This document shows, one piece after another, positions 8,056-16,638 of a DNA stretch of 64,000 nt. The DNA is taken from the NCBI GenBank assembly GCA_032595675.1, contig JAVQMD010000001.1, positions 2,078,640-2,142,639 on the forward strand. Reading direction: 5' to 3'. Under the pieces are notes generated by a model. The model was given only the letters and a program-made list of their open reading frames with translations, did no database searches and had not been told where the DNA came from. Positions within the stretch are counted from its first letter, which is position 1, and every line of letters starts with the position of its first letter. A program made the translations under genes and the position numbers. The stretch is from Candidatus Electrothrix rattekaaiensis (GTDB taxonomy: Bacteria > Desulfobacterota > Desulfobulbia > Desulfobulbales > Desulfobulbaceae).

Positions 8056-9383
8056 CTTTCTGTCGAGCTGGGGTTTGTCCAGCATATATTCGTCGCCGGA
8101 TCTGTATTTCGCAGGAGTCGAGACATGCGGCTTTTGAACAGATTATGCGCCCGCATCCAGCCGCCCAGAACAGGCAGTACCCAGCTCTCCGCAGCGGGTC
8201 GGTACTGACCGTTTTTATCAAGTTCCATTTCATTTCTTGCCCCGATACGATCATCCTGCCATGGTTTTGTCTGCGGGGCTTTGACAAACTTATTTTTGAT
8301 ATTCTCAGGTAAATCAGGAACGATCCGGGCATCGGATATCGGCCAAGGATCAAACAGAAACAGCTCTGGATGGCCGGTCAACACAGGAAAACCGGACCAA
8401 GATTTTGCCTGCGGGATAGACCTTGCTGAGGAGTCGGATAATTTGCCTAATGGTCGGATGCCCCATTTTTTGATCTGTGCAAATCGAACCACCCGCAAAA
8501 AAGAACGGGGAAAACGACGGCGCGACAGATCGCACAGGACAGGAATGCGTTGTGCGGCCAAGGCAAAACCAACGGCCTGCTCAAACGCATCGCCTTCACA
8601 AGTTCCCTGAAGAGGCTCCCGATGTTCGGATGAGGCTATCTTCACCTGCGTAGAGACAAGGATTCGCTGGTCGCTTTGGTCGCAATCCTTTCGAAAAAAA
8701 GAAACTCCTTGGGGCAAGGCACTGCAAAAATAATCCGTAGGCGTTGTTTGGTTGAGGATGAGGAATAATCCTTTTTTATTGGACAACCGAAGCAGTTCTT
8801 CCCAAGCAGTATGAATAATTCGGGCCTCTCTGCGCAGCTGCTCCTGCAATGACCAGGCATCCGACCTGAAGGTCCAGTCGTAGCGGTTTGGTAAATCCAT
8901 CATGGCATCCAAAGGAAAGCTGTCCGCCTCCCATAAGGAGACCTTGTTGGTTAAAAAATCAAGCAGGCTTTCCCCATCATGAACAAGGTCACCGGAAAGA
9001 GAAAAGCTGTATCTTTGGGCCGTCCGTTGCAAGGCATGCTGAAGCCAGCTTCTATTTTCCAGATTGTTTTGTAAGGCCTCGGCAACAGCCTCAGCAGTCA
9101 GTCGAGGCATCCCCGCATCAAAATCTACAGGTTCGCCCGGATTAACGGATGCCAGCCCTTCTGCAACGATAAAGGCTTGATCCATTTTTTCTTTTTCATA
9201 CCTGCCGTCTTGAGAGGTTTGGGAGATTTTGCGGAAGGTGGCAATACGTTCAGGAACAGGACGAATGCCGTTCGCCACAAGCGTATCAATATCTTGTTTG
9301 TGCCGAGCGATAAAATCTGCGGAATAATCTGGAATAAACGATGCCTTGGGAAATTCTGTCGTATTGTCGGTGATGCTGTGCAT
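8052..9383 (-). CDS. unrecognised Ter-operon protein
   Basis: I do not recognise this 443-residue soluble protein. It has an N-terminal ~110-residue helical region, a central part with Trp/Asp-rich segments (DLPNRYDWTFRSDAWSL), a segment VEAKAT-like only in composition (VSTQVKIASSEHRE), and a conserved-looking C-terminal stretch FPVLTGHPELFLFDPWPISDAR. No nucleotide-binding loop, signal peptide or membrane helix is visible. It is translationally coupled to the HAD-glycosyltransferase gene through an ATGA overlap and follows the other HAD gene by 34 nt. A role in the same metabolite pathway is therefore likely. It may be an enzyme of an undescribed family or a carrier/scaffold. Confidence 0.7.
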   Translation of the reverse strand: MHSITDNTTEFPKASFIPDYSADFIARHKQDIDTLVANGIRPVPERIATFRKISQTSQDGRYEKEKMDQAFIVAEGLASVNPGEPVDFDAGMPRLTAEAVAEALQNNLENRSWLQHALQRTAQRYSFSLSGDLVHDGESLLDFLTNKVSLWEADSFPLDAMMDLPNRYDWTFRSDAWSLQEQLRREARIIHTAWEELLRLSNKKGLFLILNQTTPTDYFCSALPQGVSFFRKDCDQSDQRILVSTQVKIASSEHREPLQGTCEGDAFEQAVGFALAAQRIPVLCDLSRRRFPRSFLRVVRFAQIKKWGIRPLGKLSDSSARSIPQAKSWSGFPVLTGHPELFLFDPWPISDARIVPDLPENIKNKFVKAPQTKPWQDDRIGARNEMELDKNGQYRPAAESWVLPVLGGWMRAHNLFKSRMSRLLRNTDPATNICWTNPSSTER

Positions 9384-9417
9384 GGGCTTTGCGGATCAAC
9401 TGTGATGGCAAAAAAAA

Positions 9418-10176
9418 TTAGGAAAGGGCGTCGAATATTTTGGAGCTGGCCCAGCGCAACATATCCTCGGCCCCGGCATGGTGGGTAAAGGGTGAACAGT
9501 ATCCGTTCTTTTTTTGGACAATTTCCCTGATTGTCCGGTGTGCTGTTTGCAGGGTGACCGGATGCGTGCTCTGTTCAAGTAATTGAATATCGTTGAGATC
9601 ATTACCCAAGGCAATATAAGGATACATATTGAAGCTGGAAAGACCTAACATCTTATCAGGTTCTCCGGGGTATACAAAAATCTTGGGATGCTGAAAACAG
9701 ACATATCCCTCCTCCCCTGTATCTTTTAATAATTGCTGAACAACATGTTCCGGTTTTTTCACTCCCTTTGGCAAAATAAAACCGACAGAACGTTCATATC
9801 CCGGAATAATTTCCCAGTCCGGCGGCACCTTGTCCGCAAATTTCCAGTTCTTTTTTTGCGGATCAGGGCTGTTGATATCCTTCTTAACCACAAAACCGTT
9901 TTCCAGGACAAAACCGGCAAACGCCACTTCCGGGATCTGGTGAGTGAGCTTGCGCACGCTGGGCGCATTCCTGCCTGTGGTAATAAAGGTGGGTATCTGC
10001 TGACTCATCTTGGCTAGCAGAGCAATCGTCTTTTGGGAAACATAACAGTCTCTGGATCTTCCGGGCATTGTGTATTCTCCCGGCACCGTATGCACTAAAG
10101 TTCCATCCAAATCAACGGCCACGGCCCTGCTTATTATCTGTAAATTATTTTTCCGTATGCAAAGAACAGGCGGCAC
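9418..10176 (-). CDS. HAD-superfamily (Cof-like) phosphatase of the Ter biosynthetic module
   Basis: The four HAD motifs are visible: VAVDLDGTLVH (motif I, nucleophile Asp), FITTGRNAP (II), a Lys in PGEPDKMLGL (III) and ALGNDLNDIQLL (IV). The cap between motifs II and III fits the C2 Cof/sucrose-phosphatase type, and 252 residues is normal. The GTG at 10176 overlaps the end of the PRTase gene by 32 nt and lacks a clear ribosome site; a GTG at 10122 just before DLDGT is an alternative. HAD enzymes accompany the StiP and TRSP phosphoribosyltransferases in Ter operons, presumably dephosphorylating a ribosyl-phosphate intermediate. Confidence 0.85.
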   Translation of the reverse strand: MPPVLCIRKNNLQIISRAVAVDLDGTLVHTVPGEYTMPGRSRDCYVSQKTIALLAKMSQQIPTFITTGRNAPSVRKLTHQIPEVAFAGFVLENGFVVKKDINSPDPQKKNWKFADKVPPDWEIIPGYERSVGFILPKGVKKPEHVVQQLLKDTGEEGYVCFQHPKIFVYPGEPDKMLGLSSFNMYPYIALGNDLNDIQLLEQSTHPVTLQTAHRTIREIVQKKNGYCSPFTHHAGAEDMLRWASSKIFDALS

Positions 10177-11137
10177 GGGTACGATATTTTTCTAAAAACG
10201 TCTGGTTGTATTTCACCGGTACGCCCCGCTGTACAGCCAAAAGCAGCAACAACGGGAAATGCTCCTGCGCATATTGAGCGTCATCAGTAAAAAAGAGGGT
10301 GTCAGGGGAAGCATTGATCAAGGCACGACAGACTTCGTTGCTGTGGATGCGTAGCTCGGTTTCTTCATGAAATTTTCTGATTGTGCCTCTACAGGGGGCT
10401 GAAGGCTCAGCAGGGCCTGCCGCACACCAGGCATCAACCAGTTCCTTGCGAGCATAGGCTTTCGGGAATCTGTACGCTGCAAAAAAATGTTGTTCATTTT
10501 TCACAAAGGTTCTGGAAAAACCGAGTGTTGTCAAACCGGTAAAGCAGGCCGAAGGGCAGAAAATATCCTCTTGGATTCCTGAAAAATCAGCCCAGCCCCA
10601 AGGGTCATTGAGCACAGCCAAAGGCCCTATGTTGAGGCTTGCAAGCTCTCTGGCAACCCCGCCGCGTCCTGTCCAGCCGTCAACAAAGACAATCTTTCGA
10701 TCCGGGAAATCAGCCTGAAGCTGGAACAAGGCCTGTCGGTCGATCCCAATGCCGACAAAAAGAGAAAGTGCCGCTGTTACTGATCCAGGCAGCATCTGAC
10801 AGAGCCAGTTGGCAATCGGAACCCCGGCCCGAAGAACAGCTACAAAAATAAGTCGCTCCGGGTTTTCCTCCCATTGCATAATTGCAGCGGCCAAGCTTTG
10901 GGCGGCAGCACGAATTTTTTCGTCATCAAGCTGTGCGGATACGTCCTGCCAAAAAGCATCATCAAGGTCAGGTTCAGGAGAAGGTATTGACCAGAAGGTG
11001 TTTTCTCCGGTGTAAGCCTGTTCTAATTTACGAAAACGATCCATCTCGTTAAACGGATGCACTTCTTCAAGCAGGTTAACGTAGATATGCTGTCGCCAAA
11101 AATTATTTTCCGCATCTGGAAGGATTGCCTGTGCCAT
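10145..11137 (-). CDS. StiP-family phosphoribosyltransferase with PELOTA domain
   Basis: Residues ~90-200 carry a PRTase-like core with FVAVLRAGVPIANW and the PRPP-type loop FVDGWTGRGGVAREL. The last ~70 residues (SNEVCRALINASPDTLFF, LAVQRGVPVKYN) match the PELOTA RNA-binding-like domain at the end of StiP-type proteins (also annotated as cysteine protease StiP). At 330 residues it is close to family length. In Ter stress operons this protein pairs with a TRSP-domain PRTase, which is the gene 30 nt upstream here. It is predicted to build or transfer a ribosyl group during synthesis of a nucleoside-like compound. Confidence 0.85.
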   Translation of the reverse strand: MAQAILPDAENNFWRQHIYVNLLEEVHPFNEMDRFRKLEQAYTGENTFWSIPSPEPDLDDAFWQDVSAQLDDEKIRAAAQSLAAAIMQWEENPERLIFVAVLRAGVPIANWLCQMLPGSVTAALSLFVGIGIDRQALFQLQADFPDRKIVFVDGWTGRGGVARELASLNIGPLAVLNDPWGWADFSGIQEDIFCPSACFTGLTTLGFSRTFVKNEQHFFAAYRFPKAYARKELVDAWCAAGPAEPSAPCRGTIRKFHEETELRIHSNEVCRALINASPDTLFFTDDAQYAQEHFPLLLLLAVQRGVPVKYNQTFLEKYRTRAACSLHTEK

Positions 11138-11167
11138 ATTGTCCGATGTTGTAACGAATCGTATTTT

Positions 11168-12100
11168 TTATGAAACATTCAGCTGCTGAACAGGTATGCC
11201 CTGTTTCCGCAGCTGTCTTTGTATTATATCGCCAAGCGCATAATCCGTCGGATCATGCAGTAAATAAACAGGGCCTTGACTCTCCTGCTCATTATATAAA
11301 TAATGGTCTTTATGTAAAGATATTCTGCTCTTTATGCTGACATCATCCACCAGCCACGGACTGAGCGTAATATGCTGAAACGACCTGCATGTTCCGGCGG
11401 CGACAAGATGTGCTGCTGTGCGCACGGCCTCTCCGATCACAAGAAGCGTGCTGTCAGCACAGCCGTTAACAGGTATTCGGTGTGAACGGAGACCGCATTC
11501 CGCAGCTGATTTTTGCAGAACAGCATCAGGATAACAAACCGCCTGGGTATTCTGAGGCGCAAAATTATTTACATGTTCCGGCGCATCGCCCTCTATCTCC
11601 GAAAAAGAAACCGCCGTATGAAAGAGGTGTGCTTTTTTATTCTCATTCGGCGGATGAAAAAATTCCTTCTGCTGTTGTTCAGAACGAAAATCCACTAAAG
11701 AGAAAATTCGAAATATTTCAGCGGGAACATGGTCTTTTATCTGACCCAGCAGATTTTTAACCGTGGAGCCGGTGGTGATTTCATCTTCGACAATCCATAT
11801 TTCAGCAAATTCAGCAAAACGGCATTGCGGTACGGGCAAGGTATGGTTCGGGCTGTGAGAATGTGTTTCCTGAAAAACGATACCAGAAGCGCAGGAACGA
11901 CGGGTTGAGCATATCCACCTACACGGAACCGCCAGCCGACATGCCTCCATATACATCAGAAACGAGGGGACAAGGCCGGATTCTGTCAAACCTATCAGCA
12001 GAACTTCCCCTGCAACCGGCTGGAAAGTAATGGATTCGTTGAGTAATCTGGCTAAATAGTTGCTCCCCTGATGGAGATGTGAGAGCCCGGCGGGATGCAA
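11168..12100 (-). CDS. TRSP-domain phosphoribosyltransferase of the Ter module, N-terminus out of frame
   Basis: A PRTase core is seen at IWIVEDEITTGSTVKNLL (PRPP-binding loop) and LLIGLTESGLVPSF. The C-terminal YLLHDPTDYALGDIIQRQ region is the TRSP domain. The only start in the open frame is a TTG at 12100. However, the frame upstream still encodes family-like sequence (NNPLRKEAFTASFLGKL, matching the usual NPKR..FLFVSKVLGK). That part joins an ATG at 12177 only if one T is added to an 11-T tract. The gene is therefore a frameshift (or sequencing indel) or slippage-dependent. It works with the StiP protein next door. Confidence 0.8.
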   Translation of the reverse strand: MHPAGLSHLHQGSNYLARLLNESITFQPVAGEVLLIGLTESGLVPSFLMYMEACRLAVPCRWICSTRRSCASGIVFQETHSHSPNHTLPVPQCRFAEFAEIWIVEDEITTGSTVKNLLGQIKDHVPAEIFRIFSLVDFRSEQQQKEFFHPPNENKKAHLFHTAVSFSEIEGDAPEHVNNFAPQNTQAVCYPDAVLQKSAAECGLRSHRIPVNGCADSTLLVIGEAVRTAAHLVAAGTCRSFQHITLSPWLVDDVSIKSRISLHKDHYLYNEQESQGPVYLLHDPTDYALGDIIQRQLRKQGIPVQQLNVS

Positions 12101-12158
12101 TTTGCCAAGGAAAGAGGCGGTAAAGGCCTCTTTCCTTAATGGATTATTGTCCCGTTGT

Positions 12159-12169
12159 AAAAAAAAAAA
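12159..12169 (-). repeat. 11-nt homopolymer (poly-T on coding strand) at the TRSP PRTase start
   Basis: Eleven consecutive A on the plus strand (T on the coding strand) lie 2 codons after an ATG at 12177. With 12 T the ATG would read directly into the conserved N-terminus. With 11 it does not. Confidence 0.85.
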
Positions 12170-12231
12170 TCACGCATGGTTGATCTTGGCAGGCTGTTTT
12201 TGAATTTCACGTTTTATTTTTATCAACAATT

Positions 12232-13413
12232 TTACCAGTTGCCGGTGATACTGTTGGCCATACTGCGAAGTGTGTCGCTGACACCGCCGTCCTGATGGAG
12301 AAATTCGATAAAGGTTCCAGATATTGAACCCAGCAATGAACTTTCCCCGGCATAATAAGAGGCTGCTCCGATAGCATATACTATAAAAAAGCCATACAGC
12401 ACGCCTAAACCAGCGACATGCTTCCATGCCATTTTTTTGCTGAAATAGTATATGGCGATAGTGACGCTTGTTATAATGAGCAGCATAATCCGAACATCAA
12501 TCAACATGCGACCTGCTTCAACAAAATGAATCTTCTGATGTGTCAGGACAAGGAAGACAGCAAGGGGCAGGCCCATGCTGATAGTGATATCAAATATATT
12601 TGACCCTAGCACATTGGATAACGCATCATCATAATTTCCTTTTCTGGCATCTTTAACGGAAATTATCGTGTCCGGCACACTGCTGGCCGCCGCCACTAAG
12701 ATCAGTGCGACAAAAAGAGGATGAATCTGCAATGAATCTGCAATTCCTTTACATCCCTCAACCAAACCGGCGCAGGCCAAGGCGATAAAAAAGACAGACA
12801 CGAAAAATAACAGCAGACTCCGGCCTGTACGACCGTCTTCCGCTTTAAAGAGAAATTTTTCATACCAGCTTTCCCTTTCTTCGTCATCGTCTTCTTCTGC
12901 CTCTCCTTCACTCTTGCTCATAAAGAAGAGCGTATAGGACAGATATATTAAATAATAGATTGTAAAAACCCAGCCATGCCAATGGGTGATGTAATCGCTG
13001 GAAAGAAGGATCAACAGAAGGATTTCCGCACCGATCAGAAACAGTCCGTCTCGAAGGATGACCTTTTTTGATATGGCGATACCGGTTATGCCGCTGGCAA
13101 GGACAAACCAGATAACCAGCATGGGAATAACAATGCTGTTGAAGATAGCCGACCCGGTATCACCGCCGATACTTGCGGCCAGATCACGACCAAGCTCAGC
13201 TTGCACAGCAAAGGCGAGAAAGAATACAGTGGTGAGCAACTCTGGCAGAGAGGAACCTATCGCATTGAGGGTTGCTCCTTTCACCCCTTCATTGAGGTTA
13301 CGTCCCAAATAATTGGTTGATGCCTCAAAAACATCACATGCCTTGGCAATGACGTAGGAACAAAATATCATCACAAACAAGCCGCCGTACCACGTATGCA
13401 TCATTTCCATCAA
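12232..13413 (-). CDS. Na+/Ca2+ exchanger family cation antiporter
   Basis: This 393-residue integral membrane protein has two alpha-repeat motifs typical of CaCA antiporters: NAIGSSLPELLTTVFF near residue 50 and VAAASSVPDTIISVKDAR near residue 245, followed by NVLGSNIFD. About ten hydrophobic segments surround an acidic cytoplasmic loop (EGEAEEDDDEERE, ~170). The catalytic acidic residues of GSSLPE and SSVPD are present. It probably extrudes calcium or a similar cation across the inner membrane. It lies upstream of the Ter biosynthetic genes in the same direction; TerD proteins bind calcium, so a functional link is plausible. A loss of register with YrbG-type proteins was not noticed. Confidence 0.88.
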   Translation of the reverse strand: MMEMMHTWYGGLFVMIFCSYVIAKACDVFEASTNYLGRNLNEGVKGATLNAIGSSLPELLTTVFFLAFAVQAELGRDLAASIGGDTGSAIFNSIVIPMLVIWFVLASGITGIAISKKVILRDGLFLIGAEILLLILLSSDYITHWHGWVFTIYYLIYLSYTLFFMSKSEGEAEEDDDEERESWYEKFLFKAEDGRTGRSLLLFFVSVFFIALACAGLVEGCKGIADSLQIHPLFVALILVAAASSVPDTIISVKDARKGNYDDALSNVLGSNIFDITISMGLPLAVFLVLTHQKIHFVEAGRMLIDVRIMLLIITSVTIAIYYFSKKMAWKHVAGLGVLYGFFIVYAIGAASYYAGESSLLGSISGTFIEFLHQDGGVSDTLRSMANSITGNW

Positions 13414-13469
13414 TTTCTCCAGTTAATACTGTTTAATCAATCAGAACAGGGTGATGTTAAAGTATCACG

Positions 13470-13949
13470 TTAAAGTATTATATTAAAGTATGCCATAGCA
13501 TACAAAACCAATGCAGCGTATCCAGCTGAAATGACATCATCAAAAATTATTCCAAACCACCCTTTAATTTTTTTGTCCACGATATTTGCTGGGGGAACTT
13601 TGATCATATCAAGAACCCGAAACAAAATGAATCCGAAAATCGCTGTCTGTAAAAAATCGTGGTACGGGAAAAAAACAGGGACACATAAAAAACCGATCAC
13701 TTCATCCAAAACAAACTGAGAAGGATCTTCCGACTCCCAATATCGGACAGCCCAAGGGGTCAACAGATAGGTCAATAATATCAACAGGGCGATAACGACA
13801 AGCAAACCGGGCAGCACATATGATTCTGACAGGAACTTCCAAAGCAGAAAATAAAAGACAAGACCGGGTAATGCTCCGAAGGTTCCCGGTATCAAGGGCA
13901 GATACCCCAAGCCGAAAGAAGAACCTGCAATAACTTTAATTTTATTCAT
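13470..13949 (-). CDS. pgpA: phosphatidylglycerophosphatase A
   Basis: This 159-residue membrane protein matches PgpA, which dephosphorylates phosphatidylglycerol phosphate at the inner membrane. Recognisable parts are GLGYLPLIPGTFGAL near the N-terminus, FVLDEVIGF around residue 80, and FRVLDMIKVPPANIVDKK followed by GIIFDDVISAGYA, the conserved acidic and Lys-rich catalytic segments. Three to four membrane helices are visible and length is normal. It sits between the kinase and the antiporter genes on the same strand. It is a housekeeping gene that appears embedded in the Ter locus rather than part of it. Confidence 0.92.
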   Translation of the reverse strand: MNKIKVIAGSSFGLGYLPLIPGTFGALPGLVFYFLLWKFLSESYVLPGLLVVIALLILLTYLLTPWAVRYWESEDPSQFVLDEVIGFLCVPVFFPYHDFLQTAIFGFILFRVLDMIKVPPANIVDKKIKGWFGIIFDDVISAGYAALVLYAMAYFNIIL

Positions 13950-13969
13950 AGGATGAGAGAAATCTGATG

Positions 13970-15472
13970 TTAGGCATCAACAAGTTGGACAAGGGCGACT
14001 CTGCCGCCACTTTCTTTTGAAAACAAAATTTGGCTGTTATCCTTGAGGATAATTCGACCACCGATTGGAACTGGCTGATTATTACTCAAATTAATTAATC
14101 CCGGCAACCTTTCATTGACCAGTAGCCAGTTGTTGTTATGAAAAATAAAATAGCCGACCCGCTGCCGGTCCTGCGGCCCCAGTCGTTCATTGGGAATGAT
14201 ATTGCGATTCACATGCCATGAAAAAAGCGATTGGCCGGTATAGACCATCAAACGATGATTATCCGGTAGGAATTTACCGCCGTGTCTGCTGGAATACAGG
14301 TTCAGCACAGGCAGTTTGCCCGTATACTTGGTTCCGCAAAACGGGCATTTGGGGGATTTTGTATTATCGAACACATACCATTGTTGATCACACTGGGCAT
14401 TTGCGCAGGGCTGGAGCAGGTCAACGGTCTTGACCAGTCCCTGTTCCCACTCATCCGCTGTTGGTCTTTTCTCCGGTGTATGCAGTCCTTCAATAAATGC
14501 CCGACGAAACAGTTTATTCAGATACGGCCCTGTGACCTGACAGGGCAGAGCCGCTGTATCCTTCCAAGGTATTTCCAAGGGTTTGAGATAGTCCAGATTG
14601 ATCCTGTTGGACTGATCCGCAGGATGTTCGACAAACAGGGCGCATTCGCCCATGGACAGGTCTTCATCGCGCTGAGGATCATCAACATCATGCACCTTGT
14701 CCCCACGCAACGGATGACGCAGCAGCAGATACATGTAAATCAATACGGCCAAGGCGTGCCGATCCGTATAAATGGACGGCAGTTTTTTGTTCGGATCTTG
14801 TCGTTCCAAACGGCAGGTTTTGATCACCTCCGGAGCGATAAAATCAGGCGTGCCCACCACATCCGGGGGGAATTTTCCCGGCACCACCAGCCCGTCAATA
14901 TCAATAATGCAGGCATGGCCGCCTGCCGGATCAATCAGCACATTTTTATACGATAAATCGGAATGGGCCAAGCCAGCCGCATGCATCCGCCGCACCGCCC
15001 GACTGAGCAGGATGGATATGCGCAGATAATCAAGCCAGTTGCCGCGTTCAGACGGATCAAGAAATTTATTGCGGTTGCTCGGCGAGGCAAACCACTTGCC
15101 TTCCTTTTCCCGGCCTTTAATATTCAGGAAATCATTATTAATGGAACCTGTGGCGAAAAAGAAATGATCCTGATAGATGGGCACCACCACCCCGATCTTG
15201 CCCTCGTCATTTTCAACCATGTCAGTGGGCCAACGAAACAGCTTTTCCCAATAGGCACCGCCTTCCTGATTGAAGATCCGCTCGCGATAGGTACCGGTAA
15301 TCATCTCAAGACGCTCTTGGGCCTGCCTGTCTTGCTTTTCCCGGAAAAAAGCAACCACATGATTGCGATCCGGGGTGAAGTAGACATCCTTCATGCCGCC
15401 GGAACCGATGATCTCGTCAACATATTCGACGACGGTTCCGCTTTTGGTTTTGGCCTTACGTACTTGAGCCAT
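13970..15472 (-). CDS. Ter-associated protein kinase with zinc ribbon and FHA-like tail
   Basis: ATG 15472 is preferred because AGGAGGAGG lies 9 nt before it; an upstream start would add an Arg-rich extension. The kinase domain shows a Gly-rich loop (IGSGGMKDVY, 22-31), catalytic loop HSDLSYKN (170-177) and a DFG-equivalent DIDG (191-194). A zinc ribbon follows (CANAQC then CPFC), then a C-terminal beta region with WLLVNE and PIGGRIILKDNSQILF that resembles an FHA domain. Kinase, PP2C and vWA proteins form the TerY phospho-signalling triad, and all are present nearby. The AT-rich cassette separates this gene from its phosphatase partner. Confidence 0.85.
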   Translation of the reverse strand: MAQVRKAKTKSGTVVEYVDEIIGSGGMKDVYFTPDRNHVVAFFREKQDRQAQERLEMITGTYRERIFNQEGGAYWEKLFRWPTDMVENDEGKIGVVVPIYQDHFFFATGSINNDFLNIKGREKEGKWFASPSNRNKFLDPSERGNWLDYLRISILLSRAVRRMHAAGLAHSDLSYKNVLIDPAGGHACIIDIDGLVVPGKFPPDVVGTPDFIAPEVIKTCRLERQDPNKKLPSIYTDRHALAVLIYMYLLLRHPLRGDKVHDVDDPQRDEDLSMGECALFVEHPADQSNRINLDYLKPLEIPWKDTAALPCQVTGPYLNKLFRRAFIEGLHTPEKRPTADEWEQGLVKTVDLLQPCANAQCDQQWYVFDNTKSPKCPFCGTKYTGKLPVLNLYSSRHGGKFLPDNHRLMVYTGQSLFSWHVNRNIIPNERLGPQDRQRVGYFIFHNNNWLLVNERLPGLINLSNNQPVPIGGRIILKDNSQILFSKESGGRVALVQLVDA

Positions 15473-15781
15473 GCTGTGTCGCCTCCTCCTCTTGAGTCTC
15501 CTGCTTTTATCACCCGGACGCAGCGGAGCATAAATATAGAACACATACTGTTCTTTCCTGCTTACAATACAGTGCCGTAGCTACGAATGCAAGAGCCAGA
15601 TGGAGGTGAGCGATAACAGCGATGGGACGCGCACCTGCATTTAGAGCTTCAGAGTATATCTTCCCTCCAGAACCTCCGCTGGCTTCTGCACTGCTTGCCG
15701 GAGGTCTCTGAGATCTCCCGGTTCTCGAACATAGAGCGTCCACGCATGCACAGGTTTTCTGACTCCGCAGGGCCGGGGAGT

Positions 15782-15899
15782 AGCTAGTACACTCAGGCGC
15801 AAATTATCCTATTCTTTTTGAGAGCCGCTTTTCTACTCTTTGCAAAGAATTTTGCTCTAAAAAGCAGCGTAAAACTTACGCCGCAGTGTACTAGCTGAT
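15782..15899. repeat. MITE-like imperfect palindrome with 12-bp perfect terminal inverted repeats
   Basis: AGCTAGTACACT at 15782 is repeated in inverted form (AGTGTACTAGCT) ending near 15899. Inside these ends the two arms continue to match imperfectly (GGCGCAAATTAT against GGCGTAAGTTTT, then CTTTTTGAGAG against CTTTTTAGAGC), so the whole ~118 bp can fold into one long hairpin. This is the form of a non-autonomous miniature inverted-repeat element. No transposase is nearby. Confidence 0.65.
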
Positions 15900-16336
15900 T
15901 TACGCCGCTTCCCGTGTTGCCTTCCCAAACAGACCACGCGGTCGACACCCTGATTGTGGTGATTTCGGAGCTCAATGGCCGACCTACGCTTCCCCTGTCA
16001 ACGCTTCGCCGCATCTTCTTGTTATGTAGGGATCTTTCATCTCCTACTCTATGCTGGTTTATCCCGGCACTTTTACTCTTTCCCCTTTTGCCACCTTTTG
16101 CCAATTAGGTCAATATCACTTGCTCCGAAATCGGCGGACTGTATATCGTTTGTACGAGGCCGGGATGGTCTGCCGCAAAAAAATGACTAATACGGGATTC
16201 GAGCCTGCGATACCGGCCTGTAACCCGTATCACTGCGTCCTTTGCTTTTGCTCTGTGATACATTGATGTGTACATGTTTATCGATAAACATCATAATTTT
16301 TAATTAAATTTTTGTTTATTCATTTCAATAAATTAC

Positions 16337-16365
16337 TTGACTTTTATTGAAAAATAAAGTAAGCT
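16337..16365 (+). promoter_or_regulatory. candidate sigma70-type promoter of the AT-rich cassette
   Basis: TTGACT at 16337-16342 and TAAGCT at 16360-16365 are separated by 17 nt, about 40 nt before the first ATG of the cassette. The -35 box is good and the -10 box is poor. The AT-rich context raises the chance of coincidence. Confidence 0.35.
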
Positions 16366-16407
16366 GTTTTTATTGTCCTTTTAAGAAAAGAAAGCTATGG
16401 AGGAAAA

Positions 16408-16620
16408 ATGAATGAAATATTTAAATTTAATATGATGTCGTATTTTATTACAAATAATTACAATAAAGGAGGTATGCAGTATGGAGAAAAAGATTTTGAA
16501 AAAAATAAATATCCATTAAAGAGTTTTCCTGATTTTGACAAATCTTTTTTGATATCAGATGAATTCGTCAATAAAGATGCTGAGTTTAAATCATCTATTG
16601 AAATTATGAAAAATATTTAA
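16408..16620 (+). CDS. small AT-rich hypothetical protein
   Basis: This 70-residue, Asn/Lys/Phe-rich polypeptide has a strong ribosome site (GGAGG four bases before ATG 16408). No domain is recognised. It contains NNYNKGGMQYGEKDFEKN and a mixed-charge C-terminus, with no signal peptide or membrane helix. It is the first gene of a three-gene plus-strand cassette whose base composition is far more AT-rich than the flanking Ter genes. Acquisition by transfer is inferred. Function is unknown. Confidence 0.6.
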   Translation: MNEIFKFNMMSYFITNNYNKGGMQYGEKDFEKNKYPLKSFPDFDKSFLISDEFVNKDAEFKSSIEIMKNI

Positions 16621-16638
16621 AAAATTATAAGGAGAAAA

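Larger units (their letters stand above)
15473..16407. other. 935-bp gene-free region between the kinase and the AT-rich cassette
   Basis: I see no supportable gene. It holds a ~118-bp palindromic element (15782-15899), a GC-normal stretch (15900-16260) with short overlapping frames on both strands but no recognisable domain or ribosome site, and from about 16270 an abrupt switch to AT-rich sequence that leads into the cassette promoter. It looks like relic mobile DNA. Confidence 0.6.

Noticed and set aside
15973-16266. Overlapping plus-strand frames of 60-71 residues in the pre-cassette region
   Set aside because: Several mutually overlapping frames, no ribosome sites, no domain pattern; the region resembles relic DNA.
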